In this document: one piece after another, positions 12,646-26,494 of the stretch
Numbering within the stretch: position 1 is the first letter of the stretch
Layout of the letters: each line of letters starts with the position of its first letter
Assembly (NCBI GenBank): GCA_013399895.1
Contig: VXBA01003826.1
Coordinates: 1 to 64,000, forward strand
Reading direction: 5' to 3'
Origin: Serilophus lunatus
Taxonomy: Eukaryota; Chordata; Aves; Passeriformes; Eurylaimidae
Length of the DNA stretch: 64,000 nucleotides
The notes under the pieces: model-generated
Database searches by the model: none
Seen by the model: only the letters and a program-made list of their open reading frames with translations
Told to the model about the DNA's origin: nothing
Translations under genes and position numbers: made by a program

Positions 12646-13442
12646 TCATGGTTTTGCACTTGCTGAGTGGCCCTGTCAATGTTGGCAGAACTTTTTCTCT
12701 GTAAAAGAAAGGTTTGACTCAATACACACATAGTGGCTCAAATCCACAGAGCACTAAACTGCATGCAGATCAAAATGACAGCCACTTCTTAGCATGAGAT
12801 GTGAGGTTTGTTGTACATTGTCAAGCAAGGCTCATCTCACAGTCACATCTCATTACTCCCATAGCCTCTTTCTCAAAGCACTTCATCTTCACCAGCTAGT
12901 AGGTACTGGCTCTGTTCAAAAGGTTAAACTGTTGTTTCCAAAAGATGCAGAAGAACAAGTCTTGACAAGGAAGGGAGCTGTAACTCCCCGATAAATCATG
13001 TACAGCACTCAGTCATGGGGCTTGGGAAGTACAAAATTAAATTGTGTTCACATTGGCCTGTGCTGACTCATAGAAATGCAATATGGGAATCATTTTAATC
13101 AAGTCACATACATTAGGTCTTTCTGTAAAATAAAAACTAGAATGGGTTGTACAGACTAAGAATAAATACTAAGGAACAGAGTGGTCTGTGGAAATCAATC
13201 TCTTCTTTATATACTTCCAAATTATACTCATAAAGAAGAGGCCTCCAGCAGCTCTGTCAGTCACAATAAAGCTATCACTCTCAGATTTATTACAGGTTCT
13301 CTTCTTGTGTTTTCAATGGAAAACATCCTACAGGTGTGTTTGCATTTCTACCAGAGCTATATGAAGATTAATTACATGTCTAAGAGCCTGAAATTCATTG
13401 ACATATTTTCAAAGATCTATCTTGCAATCAAAGTCATGCACT

Positions 13443-13457
13443 AAAAAAAAAAAAAAA
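13443..13457. repeat. Poly-A run, 15 bp
   Basis: Fifteen uninterrupted A. No retroposed gene body is recognisable upstream. Confidence 0.9.
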
Positions 13458-13880
13458 GGGATTATCTGGAAAAGCCAGAATGAGAATGAAATACTTCCAA
13501 GGATCAAAGAGTAATCACCATTTAACTCTTAGATGCAGTAAAGTAGCCTAAGCTTTCTCTCTGGTGCACTAAGGAAGCCCTGTGCATTGAGTTTGATCTC
13601 TTTTGACAAAAAACAAATTCTTTTTTCACTTTGGCTTCTCCTAAGAAGATGTGTATGTGTACCAAAAGTCTCATTTCCTAAAGTCTTTGGGTTCCTTACT
13701 TGGGACAGCAATTTCCATGCTATTCAGTCTACACAGAGTGGCAAAATTAGGCTTTTAGGCAAGGTAACTTAATCACAGTTGTCAATCTACAGTGTTGGTT
13801 AGATTATTTTCTTCTGTGAGGAAACAGTGAGTACTTAATTTCCTGGAATGCGAAACACTGTTATTTTGCATGCCCTGGTA

Positions 13881-13902
13881 TCTCTCTCTCTCTCTCTCTC
13901 TC
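13881..13902. repeat. (TC)11 microsatellite
   Basis: Eleven perfect TC units, long enough to be length-polymorphic between individuals. Confidence 0.95.
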
Positions 13903-16490
13903 ACTGACCTCTCAAGAGCAGGCGGAAGCTGGAGTTCGCTCTGTTGGAGAAAGGCTAGTAGAGAAAAGATCTCTTTTCTTCTGCACCTCTAAACTATTCC
14001 CAGGATCACAGAGACTGTCCCTCTCATGAATTGTGTACTAAACTTGCTTGGAAAGGGGAAATGTTTAAGGTCCACTTTGCCATGGGGTTAGACACATAAA
14101 ATAGTAATCAGCTTTGCTGTAAAAAAGCTGCTATGTGTTTTAAAGCACCATCTTGACAAACATCATCTAAATAAGTTGCAGCAGTGCAAATGTATTAGTG
14201 CTGTCATGAGAGCTGAAGGTAGACCAAGAAAGGATTTTGATTTACTGCTTTTCAAGGTCTTAGATGAACAAATACAGAGTGGTGCTTTTTATTTATATTC
14301 TTGCAATTGATGCTAAAGTAGCACTTAGGCAATGAAGTATATGGGTTGCAATTGAAAACGGAAAAACATAATCCCTAAACATTGTATATCTTTGTCCAAG
14401 TAAGGAAATGAAAAATCTAACCAATACAAACCAAAGTGTCTGAATCTTATTCAGCAGAAAATCAAACTTTCTGATAGCTGAATCAGTAGTGTGTTGTAGG
14501 TAGCAATGCCCTGGTGAGAGAAATGAAACGGGACCCAATGCAAACACAGACATGTGCTTTTACCACCAACAACCTTTCCCTGCCTCCTTAATACTCCTGA
14601 GTCTTCTTGCCCTCAAAGTCCTCTTAAAATTGCACTATTGAACAGTCTCTCCTGTCAATTCAAATAATCAGTAAATAATCTGTGAGGAAACACACTCACA
14701 GAGTAATTCAAAGAGGAAGGAATGAAAGATGTGAAGGATATTTTAACATTGGCCAAAAGAAAGAAAATATGAACAAAATAGGAAATCCTAGCAAAATCTT
14801 TCTAGCTGAGAGCTATCATCTCTTCATCTCTAATATGAATCTGTTTTTTCTTTTTGTTATCTTCAAAACAGCAAGTTTATTTTCAAAACCAATAATTGGT
14901 CCCTATATGCAATGTCAATGGTAGGTTTTTCCAAGGGTATCAGCAGCAGACATTTTAAAATAGGACTACACCAAGCAGAAAAAATGTAAGTGGAATTTTC
15001 TGCTGTTACCTCTGCCTTCAGCCTTTACTAGTCTAGGAGTTACCTGTAGGCAACTGTAGTGGCAAAGTTTTTATGTGGGAGGCTGATGGTTTTCCTTTTA
15101 TGAAGAAAGTTAAAAGTCTTTAGAAAAATTGACTAAATACACCAATTAAGTAGCAGCCAGCCCATCAAACAATAATTCCAAAGCCACATCTATTAGGAGA
15201 ACACAAAAATTGCTGATCAAGACATTGTCAGAGAACCACTGTCAGTATTGACAAGATTCAAAACCAAAACAGATACACAACAGCCTTGTAAGAGAAAGTG
15301 ACAATCATCTGGCAGTGAATCTGTGAAGTCGGAAGGTAAATCCAGCAGGCCAAATCTCATCATCCATTTCTGGGTTAAAATGATGCGGAAAAAAAAATAA
15401 GAACTCTTCCTGAATAAAAGGGGTAGGTTTTGATCCTTCATAATGGATTATGAAAAAAATTCAAATTAATCAGCTCTCTATGTCATTAAATCACAAGTGC
15501 ACATTTAAATGTCAAAAGCCAAGTTTTCACAAGGGTAATACTTTCTCAAATCCAATCCAGCAAATGCAAGGTTTCCCAAGAGTATTCTCTGCAATATTCC
15601 CTGAAAGCAATATTCCCTTTTTACCAAGGAACTTAGCTGGACACAGGACACAACGGATTCTTCCATCTCCAGTGTCTAGAGCTGCTTTCCTGTCAACTGT
15701 ATAAAATTTGCTGTGTTCACGTGCAGATCTTCTGTGGCTAAAGCCAACTTGAGCAAAAAAAAAAAAGATACGTCCAGGTCTAACATATTTGTCAAACAAA
15801 AACAAAAAAACTTTATATATACAGTTATTAAAAATTTTTTTAAAAATACTGTTTGATACAAAGTGTTGTAAAATTTTTGTTAATATTGCATGGAGCTTCA
15901 CTGTTTTGCCCATGTAGTAAAATTCTTTTATGAATGTGATTATTTCACATAGCAGAATGGAAAACAAAATATTTGTCAAATTGGAAAATCTGGTTTTCAA
16001 AACTGAATCCTAGCAGATCTACTCCAGGACGGATTGGGGATCCAATATTGCCAAACATGCATGTATATGAACCAAGATACTGACTAAAAATCAGATTATT
16101 TTAAAAGCAATAGATATTGAGTTACTTTCCTTGTTGCGTGGGATATAAACTTTTATGTTTCATGTTTTCAAGATTTTTTACCATTATGGCATTGAGAAGT
16201 ATCACGTTTGAAACCTGGTTTCAGGTAACAGGTCAACAATTAGGTCTTTAAGAAAAACACAGTTTATCACAAAATGAGCAATAATGGCACAAGTACAGAA
16301 AAATCTGAAACCACATTTTAATAATCCTTTAACACTTTGTACTTTAAACTGAAATTGGAAGTTTCTTTAGTATAGTAAAGAGTTTAAACCTGGGATTATA
16401 GTAATTTATTCATTTCTTTACTGAAAAGATAAAGCTACACTATATTCCTATACTTTTAAAATCAAGGCAATAAAACATCTAAGAATATAC

Positions 16491-16520
16491 AAATTAATTT
16501 AAATTAAATTAAATTTATTA
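16491..16520. repeat. (AAATT)n low-complexity tract
   Basis: Short tandem AAATT-like pentamers in AT-rich surroundings. Confidence 0.75.
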
Positions 16521-16896
16521 CTGTCAACAGCAGATTGTATCTCAGAAAATTTTATCTCTTTTTCTATTTTTTTTAAATAAAAAATTAAGCCAAATAAAGA
16601 AAGAAGCTGGACATGAGGAATGAATTGTTAATCCTGATAAGACCACAGGAATTCTACCAGAGAGAGATTTGCAAGTATCCAAGAATTCACAGCAAATACA
16701 GCGCAACCTCTTTGTACACAAAATGAAATCATATTAACCAAATAGATAAGAACGACTAAATTGCAAAATCAATTCAGATTTTTCAGGGAAGTCAAGCTTA
16801 TTGCAGTGTGAAATATGTCAATTACTTATCTTACATGTAATAAAAATTGTCCCTTTCTCAGAAGGTTTAAAAATACATTCTGAAAAGTTCACCTTT

Positions 16897-17793
16897 GGAG
16901 AGTTTGGGGCATTCTCAGTAAGTTTACAGATGACACCAAGTTGGATGGCAGGAATGTTGATTTACAGTAGGGCAGGAAAGCTCTAGAGTGTGATTTTGAG
17001 AAACTGGATCGATGAGCTGACCACTGCATGAGATTGAATAAAGCAAAGTGCCAGGTCCTGCACTTTGTTTGGAAGAACCCCACGCAGTGCTACAGGCTGG
17101 GGGTAGAGTGGCTGGAGAGCTACTCTGCAGAAAGGGACTTGGGGGTGCTGGGCAACAGCTGGCTGAACATAAGCCAGCAGTGTGCCCAGGTGGCCAAGAA
17201 GGCCAATGGCATCCTGGTTTGTATTGGAAATAAAGCGGCCAGAAGGACCAGGGTAGTGACCATCATCTTGTACTTGGCACTGATGAGGCTTCATCTTGAA
17301 TGTGTGTTCAGTTTTGAGTCCCTCACTGCAAGCAGGACATTGAGGTGCTGGAGATGTCTAGAGAAGGGTAATGGAGCTGGTGAAGAGTCTGGAGCACAAG
17401 CTTTATGAGGTTGTTTAGCCTGGAGAAAAGGAGGTTCAAGGGAGACCTTATTGCTCTCTAAACTAAACTACCTGGAAGGATGTTGCAGTGACGTGGAAGT
17501 TGGTCTCTTCTCCCAATTAATAAGTGATAAAACAAGTGAAGATGGCTTCACATTGCATCAGAGGAGGTTTAGTTTGGATATCAGGAAAAACTTCTTCACT
17601 GAAAGGGTTATCAGGCACTGAAACAGGCTGCCCAGGGAAGTAATGGAATTATCATCCCTGGAAGTATTTGAAAGATGTGTAGATATGGCACTTAGGGACA
17701 TGGTTTAGTGGTTAATGCAGAAGTGCTGGGTTACCTGTTGGACATAATGGTCTTAAAGATCCTTTCCAGTTTGAACAACTCTATAATTCTATG
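16897..17793 (+). mobile_element. CR1 LINE, ORF2 C-terminus plus 3' UTR
   Basis: A 5'-truncated CR1 copy of about 900 bp. It begins in the late reverse-transcriptase region with 'aagtttacagatgacaccaa'. It then covers the conserved C-terminal part of ORF2: the frame at 17028-17408 includes the segments SAERDLGVLG and QQCAQVAKKANGIL, typical of CR1. Next come 'ggacattgaggtgctggaga', 'ttgtttagcctggagaaaag' and the 3' UTR with 'ggcacttagggacatggttt', ending in ctataattctatg. A short deletion of roughly 20 bp interrupts the coding part near 17408, and stops and indels elsewhere make it dead. The 3' half resembles the CR1 subfamilies with the 'gtggcacttagggacatggtttagtgg' type of UTR, unlike the copy at 141-443, so the two belong to different subfamilies. 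No target-site duplication is evident. Confidence 0.93.
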
Positions 17794-19603
17794 AAAAATA
17801 TGCTTTATTAATTATAAAGGAAGCTCAATCACAAACCTGCCTAACTGATAGAATAAGTAAAAATTTAAGTTAAATTCAATTTCGCTGGAAGAAGATCAGT
17901 GACAATAATAAGAAAAATTAATTCTTTGGAGATTAAGAATTCCAAGAATTCTAGATGCAGTTAGCACATCATATCAAAAGACATTGAAATACTGCTGGTC
18001 AAGAGTCAAAACTAGATATTAATTGATAACAGAATCTTATTTCCTGGCAAAATAAAGCCAGTTGCCTTTTCTTCCTAGTGATATTCAAATAAAAATCACT
18101 TAATCTCACATACCTTCATCAGACATTCCTTCCTCTGAATTTCAGTGGAATTTTTTTCTGAATAAGAATTGCAGCATCAAACCTATAGATATGAAACACT
18201 TGCCCTGTCTATTTCTTATAGCAAACAGTTGCATTTTGTCTAATATGTAGTCTGTAACCTTTAAGGAGAAAGCTGTCACTCTTACACATTTATAAACTGC
18301 CTCTCTTACTATAATTCAGGGTTTATGATGCTGCCATAATAGCGACATCATTTTTTATATATATGTATATTTTCTCTTCCAATCTTGAGAAATGCAGAAT
18401 ATACATAAAAATCTATACCAAATTCATATTCATTTGAATTCAAAGTGGAGTTTACATTTCATTCAACCCATTACTAATAAATTTTATGTTGTGCATAAAT
18501 GAAACACAAGTAAAAAAGGTAAAGGATATGTAAAACGTACCTGAGATAATTTTTTTTCCCTAAAATTCCACCTCTTTACTTGGGAGTCGATATTGCTGAA
18601 AAGAAAATAAGCACAAACAATTGATCATCTCAATAGCTGAATTGCAATCTAGAGGTCAGGAATATATTTGGAGAAAGGTATTGAACAAGCACATTCTCTG
18701 CTTAATCTGTTGTTTCTTGACTATATATATCAAGCATAAAGTACAAAAGCCCTTGCAGTATAGATGTTCTAGAATTATTTTGTATACATAAGGGTCTTTT
18801 TTAAAGGATTTAAGTATAATCACAAATGTTAGTTTTCATGCTTCATAGTTTGCTGCCTTGTTTCACCTATTTCAGCGTAAGTATTCAGGACCATTTATAA
18901 AAGTAAACACATTTTAAAAGTCCTTTCAAAAAACAGCATCCATTTCATAATATTTATTCCTCTCATGAGTCTGAGTGACTAGAAAAAAATCTACGATGTC
19001 TGTGATGTCGGTTAATTAAAACACTTACAGCACATGTGGAAACTATGGAAAGTAGGCAATATAAAACTTGCAGGACCTACCGTAGCCAGGTGATACTAGT
19101 GAGTCATTGGAAAATGTTTCTTTCAAGTATTTGGAAACTCTTGTTGCATAGCAGTATCACTGTTATTAACCTCACAGAAAGTTGCAATATCAAAATCATT
19201 TTAAAATTTCTCTCCCTGAAGGAGAAAAGGAAAAAATCTTTAAGGCTATGTTGGTAGCTGTTGATTCAAGCATGGTTGATGATAGTTTCAGGTAGTAAAG
19301 GGTTCATATGTCTGTGCTGGTGAACAGTTAGAACAATTCTCGATAGAACTTGGCCTCAATGCAGAGCACTCTTGTTTGCTCTCCAAGGACCTTGTACCAT
19401 AGTACGCACGCAGGTTCACTGCCAGACAGTTCACTAGCAGGCCATGGGACTCTGCCTCTCTGTGTCAAATTTTCCAGACTAGACACAATTGATTAACTCT
19501 AGACCAGAAAGTAATTTTGTTTCAGTAATATTTCTAACGCTGACCTGAATCTAGCCGTCTTGGATGTTACATACACAAGCCCGGCTCAAAACCTGTGCAC
19601 ACA

Positions 19604-19700
19604 GCCACAGGCAAGTCATGCTCATGAGGAATGGCTCAGTAGTCTCTTTCCAGAGATGTGAAAGAAAAGGTGCTGTGACAATTGTCCCCATTTCATACTT
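19604..19700 (+). mobile_element. Possible MIR/CORE-SINE fossil
   Basis: 'ccacaggcaagtcatgctca', 'ggctcagtagtctctttcc' and 'agatgtgaaa' lie in MIR order, but similarity is weak and patchy. Confidence 0.3.
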
Positions 19701-20956
19701 TCTTGCTTCAGTTATTTCTGACCTTTCAAGCATTTGGGACAGCTCAAAGGTTCAATTACACAGCAGAACCAAAGCAGCTCAAAGACTGGAACATTTTGCA
19801 GCATTTAACATGTTTTGTACCTGGTTGCAGAATTCCTGTATTTCCTGTGAATCAAACTCATCCTCACAGAGGCTTGCAGTTTCCAAATCTCGGATTCTGC
19901 ATCAAGGTAATCTATCAAAATAAGAAGGAAAAAAAGTAATAACAATAATTTAAAAATTGATTGGCATGAACACGGTAGTACTTTTATATATCTTCACACA
20001 ATAGGGCTGGCACTACTACAACATGACTAAGACTTTGACATTATATACCAACACTGTTCAAATGACAGATACAGGACAAACTCATGTTATCTGAGGATTT
20101 AAATGTTTTCATATAGATTGTGTAAACACTGACAATTGTTGGGCCACAAATCTAGAATCATCCATGGACATCTGAAGAAGGAAGGATTCTGAGGCTGGTG
20201 TAAGTCAAGATTTCAATGAGGTGACACCACATATCACGTGAGGATCTTGACTAACAGGATGGTATAAAATAAGAAAAGGGAGAAAACAAAATGATGGTCA
20301 AGGTAACATGAACTCTTGCTACTATTATTCTATTAATGAATGTATAGAATGCTTTTCTTGATGATGAGGTAACTTGTGACTAGCCTGAATTTTTGTAGAT
20401 GAAATCAGTATTACTCCTGGTTACCAATAAAACAACTCACTGATAGTAGTAGTATGAAAGGAGAAGCTGCAGGAAAGGAAAAGAAATTATGAAATTCACG
20501 GGGAGTCAAATCATATATCAGGGTTTAATATCTGAAACTGCAGTGCAGATGCAAATGCAGCATTTAAAATTTATACAAATATTTCAGAAGCTTCTAGATA
20601 TGTTATAGTCTGTAGTTGTTTTGCACACATTCCTATATACTTTCAAAAGGTGAAAAAAAGTTATTAAAAAAAATCAAAACTTCACATAAACAGAATCCAA
20701 CTGCTTCATCACTCTGCAGCAATGGCATATTTCCCTGGAGTGTTTCAAAGCCGTATGAACAAGGTAACTCCACGAGGCAGTGTATTTTATTGGTCAGCAA
20801 TGAGGAATTCATATCTACACATTCTGCTTCAGATACAGAGATGCTGGCAGTTACCAGCCCCTAGCTTTGTTACAAAGAAGGAGAGACATACCCATTTTAT
20901 GCCTTCTTCTGATGTGAAGAGGCCGTGCTGTTCAGCAAGTTAACGGTGATAATTTT

Positions 20957-20967
20957 GGGGGGGGGGG
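20957..20967. repeat. Poly-G run, 11 bp
   Basis: Eleven uninterrupted G, a rare homopolymer in this AT-rich window. The length may be uncertain because such runs are sequencing-error prone. Confidence 0.85.
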
Positions 20968-23900
20968 AATTATTCCAACAGATTATGTGTTTGTACGTGT
21001 GTGTAAATATATACCTACACCTATCAGTATCAGTCAGGGAATTAGAAATCCTTGTGATGGGAGTATTTAGAGGACTGATACAACCAACTTCTAAAATTAA
21101 ATTTTAGTAGACTGAAATTCACTAATGACAGATATGCCAATGTTTTTTTCTTCCAAACTGTCAGCATGTAGCTTTACACACACAAAGTCACTAGCCCACT
21201 GAATTAGCCGTGAGTTTGTCAGAGCAAGGAGATGATGCACCAGTGGCTGCAGTACTTGATGCATAATAGTTAAGGAGGTCAAGTTCTTCAGGCTTGAGAG
21301 CCCTTTTATGGGTAAAGTTCCTTTGGATGCCTGATGCTGTTTGCAGCTTGCTTCTCTTTCAAAAAGGGATCCTATCTGTTCCCAGTGCTGCTTATTTTTG
21401 GTTTGGCTTTTCTAGTCATCCTGATACTCATGCTTTTAGTGGGATATCCTACCATCCCTTCTGTTTACCTTGTTCTTTGTTTTTTTCTTGCAAATTCTGT
21501 TACTGAGTTGTTGTTTATATGTTTTCTCACATTTCCCACTTGCAAGTACATGAATTTTTGTTTACTCTTGGGTGGACACATTTTCACATACTTAAAAGAA
21601 ATACTTCCACATCCTTTTGCTATGTTGTGAGCATTAAATGTAGATATCTGTGTTGCTGGCTATTTCAGTGTGCTCCTAGTTGAGTTCGAGGCAAAGAAAC
21701 TTGAATTCTATTCTAACCATGCCTATACTATAATGTGCATCTTGACTCTTAGTATGACAATAATTCATTGATGTCATAACCTCTGGTTTGGCTGTAAAGC
21801 TAACAGTTAGTATGGTAGTGACCACAGGTAAAACCATTCCCTGTGTCAGAAATAAGGAACCAAAGAGCTGTCTATTAGAGGGCTGAATAATTAGCAGAAT
21901 AAAAGCAGAATAATTAGTACACCTCAGAGTGTGCTTTAAAACAGAATTACTATACTTGTAACACCACTTTCTTTAGTCAGTACAGTATCACTGTAGTGGT
22001 CGTCTGCACATCTGCTGAAATAAAATCTATTTCAGAGCAGCAAAACAGAGATTATATAAAGATGACATAACACAAGGAATCACGACGCATAAAAAGAAGC
22101 TGTTCTCTCTTGTACTGCAGTAGCTGTTAAATTAAAGAACACAGTAGTTAGTATCTTTGATGTGGAAAAGAAGGCAACAGAGAAGAGAAGAGAAGGATAA
22201 GTGTTATCATCAGCCTGTCTAAGGGAGAACCAGAAATAACAGATACAGGAATAGACTGATTTCAACTTGAATAAACTACCTTCTTCAGCCTTAATGAAGT
22301 GATTTTCTAGCCCTAACGTGCAGTGGAGCTAGCAGCAGAGGCTCTCTCCTTTGATGCAGACCAACAAGTGAGAAATGACATGCAAGTATGTTTAGGAAAC
22401 CTGACATGACAGCTGGTTACCTAGTCTCTCTACTCCACAGATGTACTATTGCACTGGGGAAGAAAAGACATCAGTCATAGTCTTCAGCCAGAAGGCAGAA
22501 GAGGATCATTTCAGGAAAAGTTTTCTCAGCTTCTCTGAAAAAAATGGAAGCCATGCCAAGAAAAATTGTACTCTGGGAAAAGCCCAGAAAAACTTTCTTT
22601 GTGAAGAAAGTTCGCATCCAAGGTTAGTGATGGTGCTTGCTTAGGAGAGCCTTGTTAGGGGCTGTATTGGGGATACAGGGCCACCCCAGCTGATGGGCTG
22701 AGTGATCCAGGTCATCCACAGTGCCCTTCAGCTAGGGCAGGCAATCAGCAGTGCTCAGTAATTTCATTATCATTCCTCTCTTCTCTGGTTAAATAAAGTC
22801 TCTGTAATCAGTGACACAGACAGAACACATGTATCAATAGCAGGAAGCCAGGTAGGGTGAGGGGGATGTTGGGGGTGGGAGCTGGTGAAGGCACATGCAG
22901 AAGCACAGCAGGGCAGCTGCAGCCCTCCCATCCATCTCATGTACTGCAGTGGCAGCGAGTCTCTAGGACATCTGTTCCCCAAACACTCGCTGCTGCAAGG
23001 ACTTGCACACCACCTTATGAAGGTCCAAGATTCCTATTACTCACAAGTAGCAAAATGACAGAAGGGAAATTTGTCCCCAGTACAAGCACCTGTCAAAGGA
23101 TGAATGAACACTGTATGTGTCCTTGGACCGCCTTAAAAGGCTGCCACTGACAGTGGTAGGAATTACTGACCTACCTTCAATATAAACTTGGCCTTCGTGG
23201 AAGGAGGGATGTGTAATGCATGCTTTCTGACTGCTCTGTTGGTGATCTCAGTCCTGACCCAATGGGTCTAGTCTGAAATTAGTAGGCTTCTAATTGCTTT
23301 TTAATTTAAAGCAATTACAAAAGGGGGCACTACCAAACATCATTTGTATTTGTGGGATCACCCACGGCATTTAACTGGGAAAATCAAGTTGGGTGATTTT
23401 TTCCATTAGAAATCTTGTTCTAACCACAGCAAATGCTGGAATACCTGAAATTCAGATTTTATATGGCAAGTTGTATGAGTATTTTTATCAATACACATTT
23501 ATTTTCTTCAGAATGTTGAAGGGAAAAACAGACTCAACTATTTAGACTGGCCTGAAACCTATGATTCATGCTCTTGGCTTTGTGGCATTGTTCTTTACAG
23601 TTTTAGCCACTTAAGAAGAGACCATTGTTAAAGGTTAACTGAGCCAAAGAGGCATCTAGAAAGAAAATAAATTCCTGGTAGTCCTTTATCTTCCTTCAGA
23701 ATTTACAGCACTGTGGAACTTGACCTTGAGAAGCCATGTTAACTGACACAATGATGACCACAGGCTTGTGGTCATTGCAGACAGAGATAAGTTGTGTCCT
23801 GCAACAACTTGTGAGTCAGTTCTCACTAGAGTAAGGTTTTTCTGTGATTGAGAAAACACTTTGTTCCTGCCTAAACACACTGTGTAGTCACGGTCATCAT

Positions 23901-24015
23901 TGCATTAGTTAACATGAGTTCTCAAGGACATGTTTTAACTTGTCATGCTGTTACAGTGATGTCAAACCCACTGAGAGGGACATCAAGAGGGTATTCACAA
24001 AGTATGAGGCCAGCT

Positions 24016-24194
24016 CCATCAAAAAGGACAGATTCTCCTGCAGCAGTTGATAACAGAGAAGTGACATCTCTGCACTGCCACTTCAAGCCCACAGTGCTAT
24101 TTAAAGTGACATCTTCATGTTGCAGCATGAAACCCGTAGCATTATGTGGAGTGACATCTCCACAGAACTGACTGAAGCTCATGCTAATTGCAGC
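24016..24194 (+). repeat. Decayed 45-bp tandem repeat
   Basis: The word gtgacatct recurs at 24061, 24106 and 24151, exactly 45 bp apart. Units 24061-24105 and 24106-24150 also share a 'aagcccacagtgctat' / 'aaacccgtagcattat' segment. A weaker unit may precede at 24016 and a partial one follows after 24151. The period is a multiple of three, so each open frame across it repeats every 15 residues, beginning VTS on the plus strand and DVT on the minus strand (frames at 23914-24171 plus and 23943-24182 minus). I read it as an old minisatellite, not a coding repeat, since frames are open on both strands. Confidence 0.6.
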
Positions 24195-26324
24195 TCGATC
24201 TTGAGAAAATACTTTTGCAAAAACATTATTGGAAACCCTCTGAGAAGGACATGCACCAGCTACCAGTGCTGAACCCCAAGTACCAGAAAGCAGTTACTCC
24301 CGATAAACAAAAAAATAATATGGCATTTCCCCCATGAGTTGTAAGAACAGATCACCTTTGATAATAAGAATTCCTTGCACTATTTATTTGAAAGGGGAAA
24401 AAGCACTTCGGTTTTGCTCCTGCAAATATGTCAGGGAGAAAGTAAGCATCCTCTCCACACTTAAAACTGCTCAGCTTTGCTTAACCAAAGGAAACATCTG
24501 AGTTTCTTCTCTGAAGAAAATGAGGAATCTCACCTGATTTCCACCACTTCAAGGCTCTGCCTGTATAACTGTATGTTTAAGTAAGTGGTCTTAGGCTCTT
24601 GCTGGTCACAGAATCAAGGCTTACAGATTCATGTCTATCCTTCACTGCTGAGTAGTTCTCTTTCTTTGAAGGTCTCGCCCAGGCTGCCTCTCTAATTCTG
24701 GCTTTGATGTCATTATCCCACATCCCTACCTCCTTCCCAACAAAGGAGCCCAGCAGACTGCAAACAGACAGAATAAGTCCAAAAAAGTGATGTAACAGAG
24801 GTTAAGACTTGGAGATCACAAAAGACATACTATAGTGTGTTATTGTGCGTGTGTTTGGAAGTGGGTTGGGTGATAATGCGAGAGCATGTTTCCATCAGCC
24901 TGGCTTCCAGCTTTAAGAAGAGAGAGGGCAAGGAGAAGATACTCCTTCTCAGGACTCGAGTGCTGTTACTTCCTATGTTTGTAGATCATGATTGGGAGTC
25001 CAGGAATCTGTTTTGTGCACTAGCCAGTATTCTCAGATTACCAAATTTTAAATACTTGACTCAAATTTTACCTTAGTTAATAACTTTGCCTTAGTATAAG
25101 TACTGAAGTCATCATTTTTTTTTCTGGTTTAAGGCACTTCAGAAGTAAAGAATGGGTAATATACATAGACATTGACCAAGCCACATCTAAGCTCCTAATA
25201 ATTTGTTTTCATACACATTTGCAACCATGAAATTATTTGAATTTTATTGTACTTGGTTCAACTAGCCATTTTACTCACCAATTGTGTTTCTGGGGTGTGT
25301 ACTTCTAGTAATTCTAAGCATAGGGAAAAGTTTTCTCCCTTCAGAAATTATCTTTTTGAGCCTCTTTTACAGACCCTTACATATTTTCATCTGCTGTACT
25401 AGTGGAAACTTTCTGTCCAGCTGGGGATATTAAAAATTGTTATATTTACCAGGAACCTATGCTTTGTTTTTCATATATGGGCCTGATTTAAATTGTCATT
25501 GACAGAAAAGTTACCTAATATGCAGTACAGGGAAGCTCAAACTTGCTGTACCAGTTAGTCTCAGCACTGACCTGATGTAATTTAAGGCACAAGGTGAATA
25601 TCCATCAGTAGGAAAATGTCATTATTCACCACAAATAAACAGAATTACCTGTTCTTAAACAGCAAGGTCATCTGTTTCACATTCTATCCACATTGGGCTG
25701 ATTATAGCAAATTAGGTCCTGTGCTAATCAGCTCAAGACCTGTGCTGAAAATGTTAAAATCCATTATTTTATTTTCTTGCAGTAACTCTCGAGTAATACT
25801 TGTATGCCCAATGAAGAATGCAAAATTATTTAACCTTGATAGGGCCCACCCATTCCTGCAAGTTTTTAGGACTTACACTGTGTGATCTCATCAGGATACA
25901 TGGGACCCCTCATAAAAGTGAAGATTGCATAATGAACGTGCTGGGAAGGTGGTTTTACAGCCTGACAAGAGCATTTTTTAGCTCCATATTACCAGTATGG
26001 TACTTACTTACTTGTAATCAGTGTCTATTGTACCTTATCTATCCTAATTTTGCAGGATTTAGAAATTAGTAGATTTAGCTGCATCTTTTCATTCCCATCA
26101 GGAAAGAAGTGACATGACCAACACTGGACAATTATCACTTTATTCCTTTTAGACATGAAAGGTCATGGAACAGTTAAGTCACTCCTTTTTTAATTTAAAT
26201 TTCATTAGTTTTGCACATTACATTTGTCATGACTACACTAAAATAAGTCCTAATTCAGGTCATCTATGAAGAATGTAGGAATGAGAGTCTAAGTAGATAG
26301 TTTCTATTCTTTGCTTTACTGTTT
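24195..26324. other. Unassigned DNA
   Basis: No gene or named repeat recognised. Frames of up to about 89 codons (plus, 25616-25885) have no recognisable domain. Confidence 0.5.
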
Positions 26325-26410
26325 CTTCCCATATGAACTTGGGCAAATCATATAAACTTCTTTTTCAGTTGCTAAATGACAAAAATAATGTGTAATGTCC
26401 TCTGTGAGTC
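26325..26410 (+). mobile_element. MIR/CORE-SINE fossil
   Basis: 'atgaacttgggcaaatcata', 'taaacttctttttcagttgc' and 'aaatgacaaaaataatg' follow the MIR core order (ACCTTGGGCAAGTCA, TTAACCTC...TCAGTTTCC, AAAATGGGGATAAT). Plus orientation, short and diverged. Confidence 0.5.
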
Positions 26411-26478
26411 TTCTGTGGGCTTTACTTCTCTCATGAAATTGAAATGTATCCAGACTCTCATAGATACTCTATAATCCG

Positions 26479-26494
26479 TATATATATATATATA
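26479..26494. repeat. (TA)8 microsatellite
   Basis: Perfect TA dinucleotide run. Confidence 0.9.

Larger units (their letters stand above)
12646..16896. other. Unassigned AT-rich DNA
   Basis: No gene or named mobile element recognised across 4.2 kb. Low-complexity tracts lie at 13443-13457 (poly-A), 13881-13902 (TC) and 16491-16520 (AAATT). The longest frame is 157 codons on the minus strand (15527-16000). It is rich in F, I and K, crosses homopolymer A/T stretches and matches no family I know, so I do not call it a gene. Confidence 0.5.
17794..24015. other. Unassigned DNA with one weak MIR
   Basis: No gene recognised. Frames of up to about 119 codons (plus, 19564-19923) have no known domain. 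A weak MIR-like piece lies at 19604-19700 and a poly-G run at 20957-20967. A perfect 9-bp inverted repeat with a 4-base loop lies at 23754-23775 (atgaccaca / tgtggtcat). The patch around 22.65-23.15 kb is more GC-rich than its surroundings but shows no repeat or exon I can name. Confidence 0.5.

Noticed and set aside
15527..16000. 157-codon minus-strand open frame
   Set aside because: Rich in F, I and K, runs across A/T homopolymers, and has no family resemblance.
23754..23775. 9-bp hairpin with a 4-base loop
   Set aside because: Short hairpins of this size are expected many times in 64 kb, and no U-run or RNA gene context is present.
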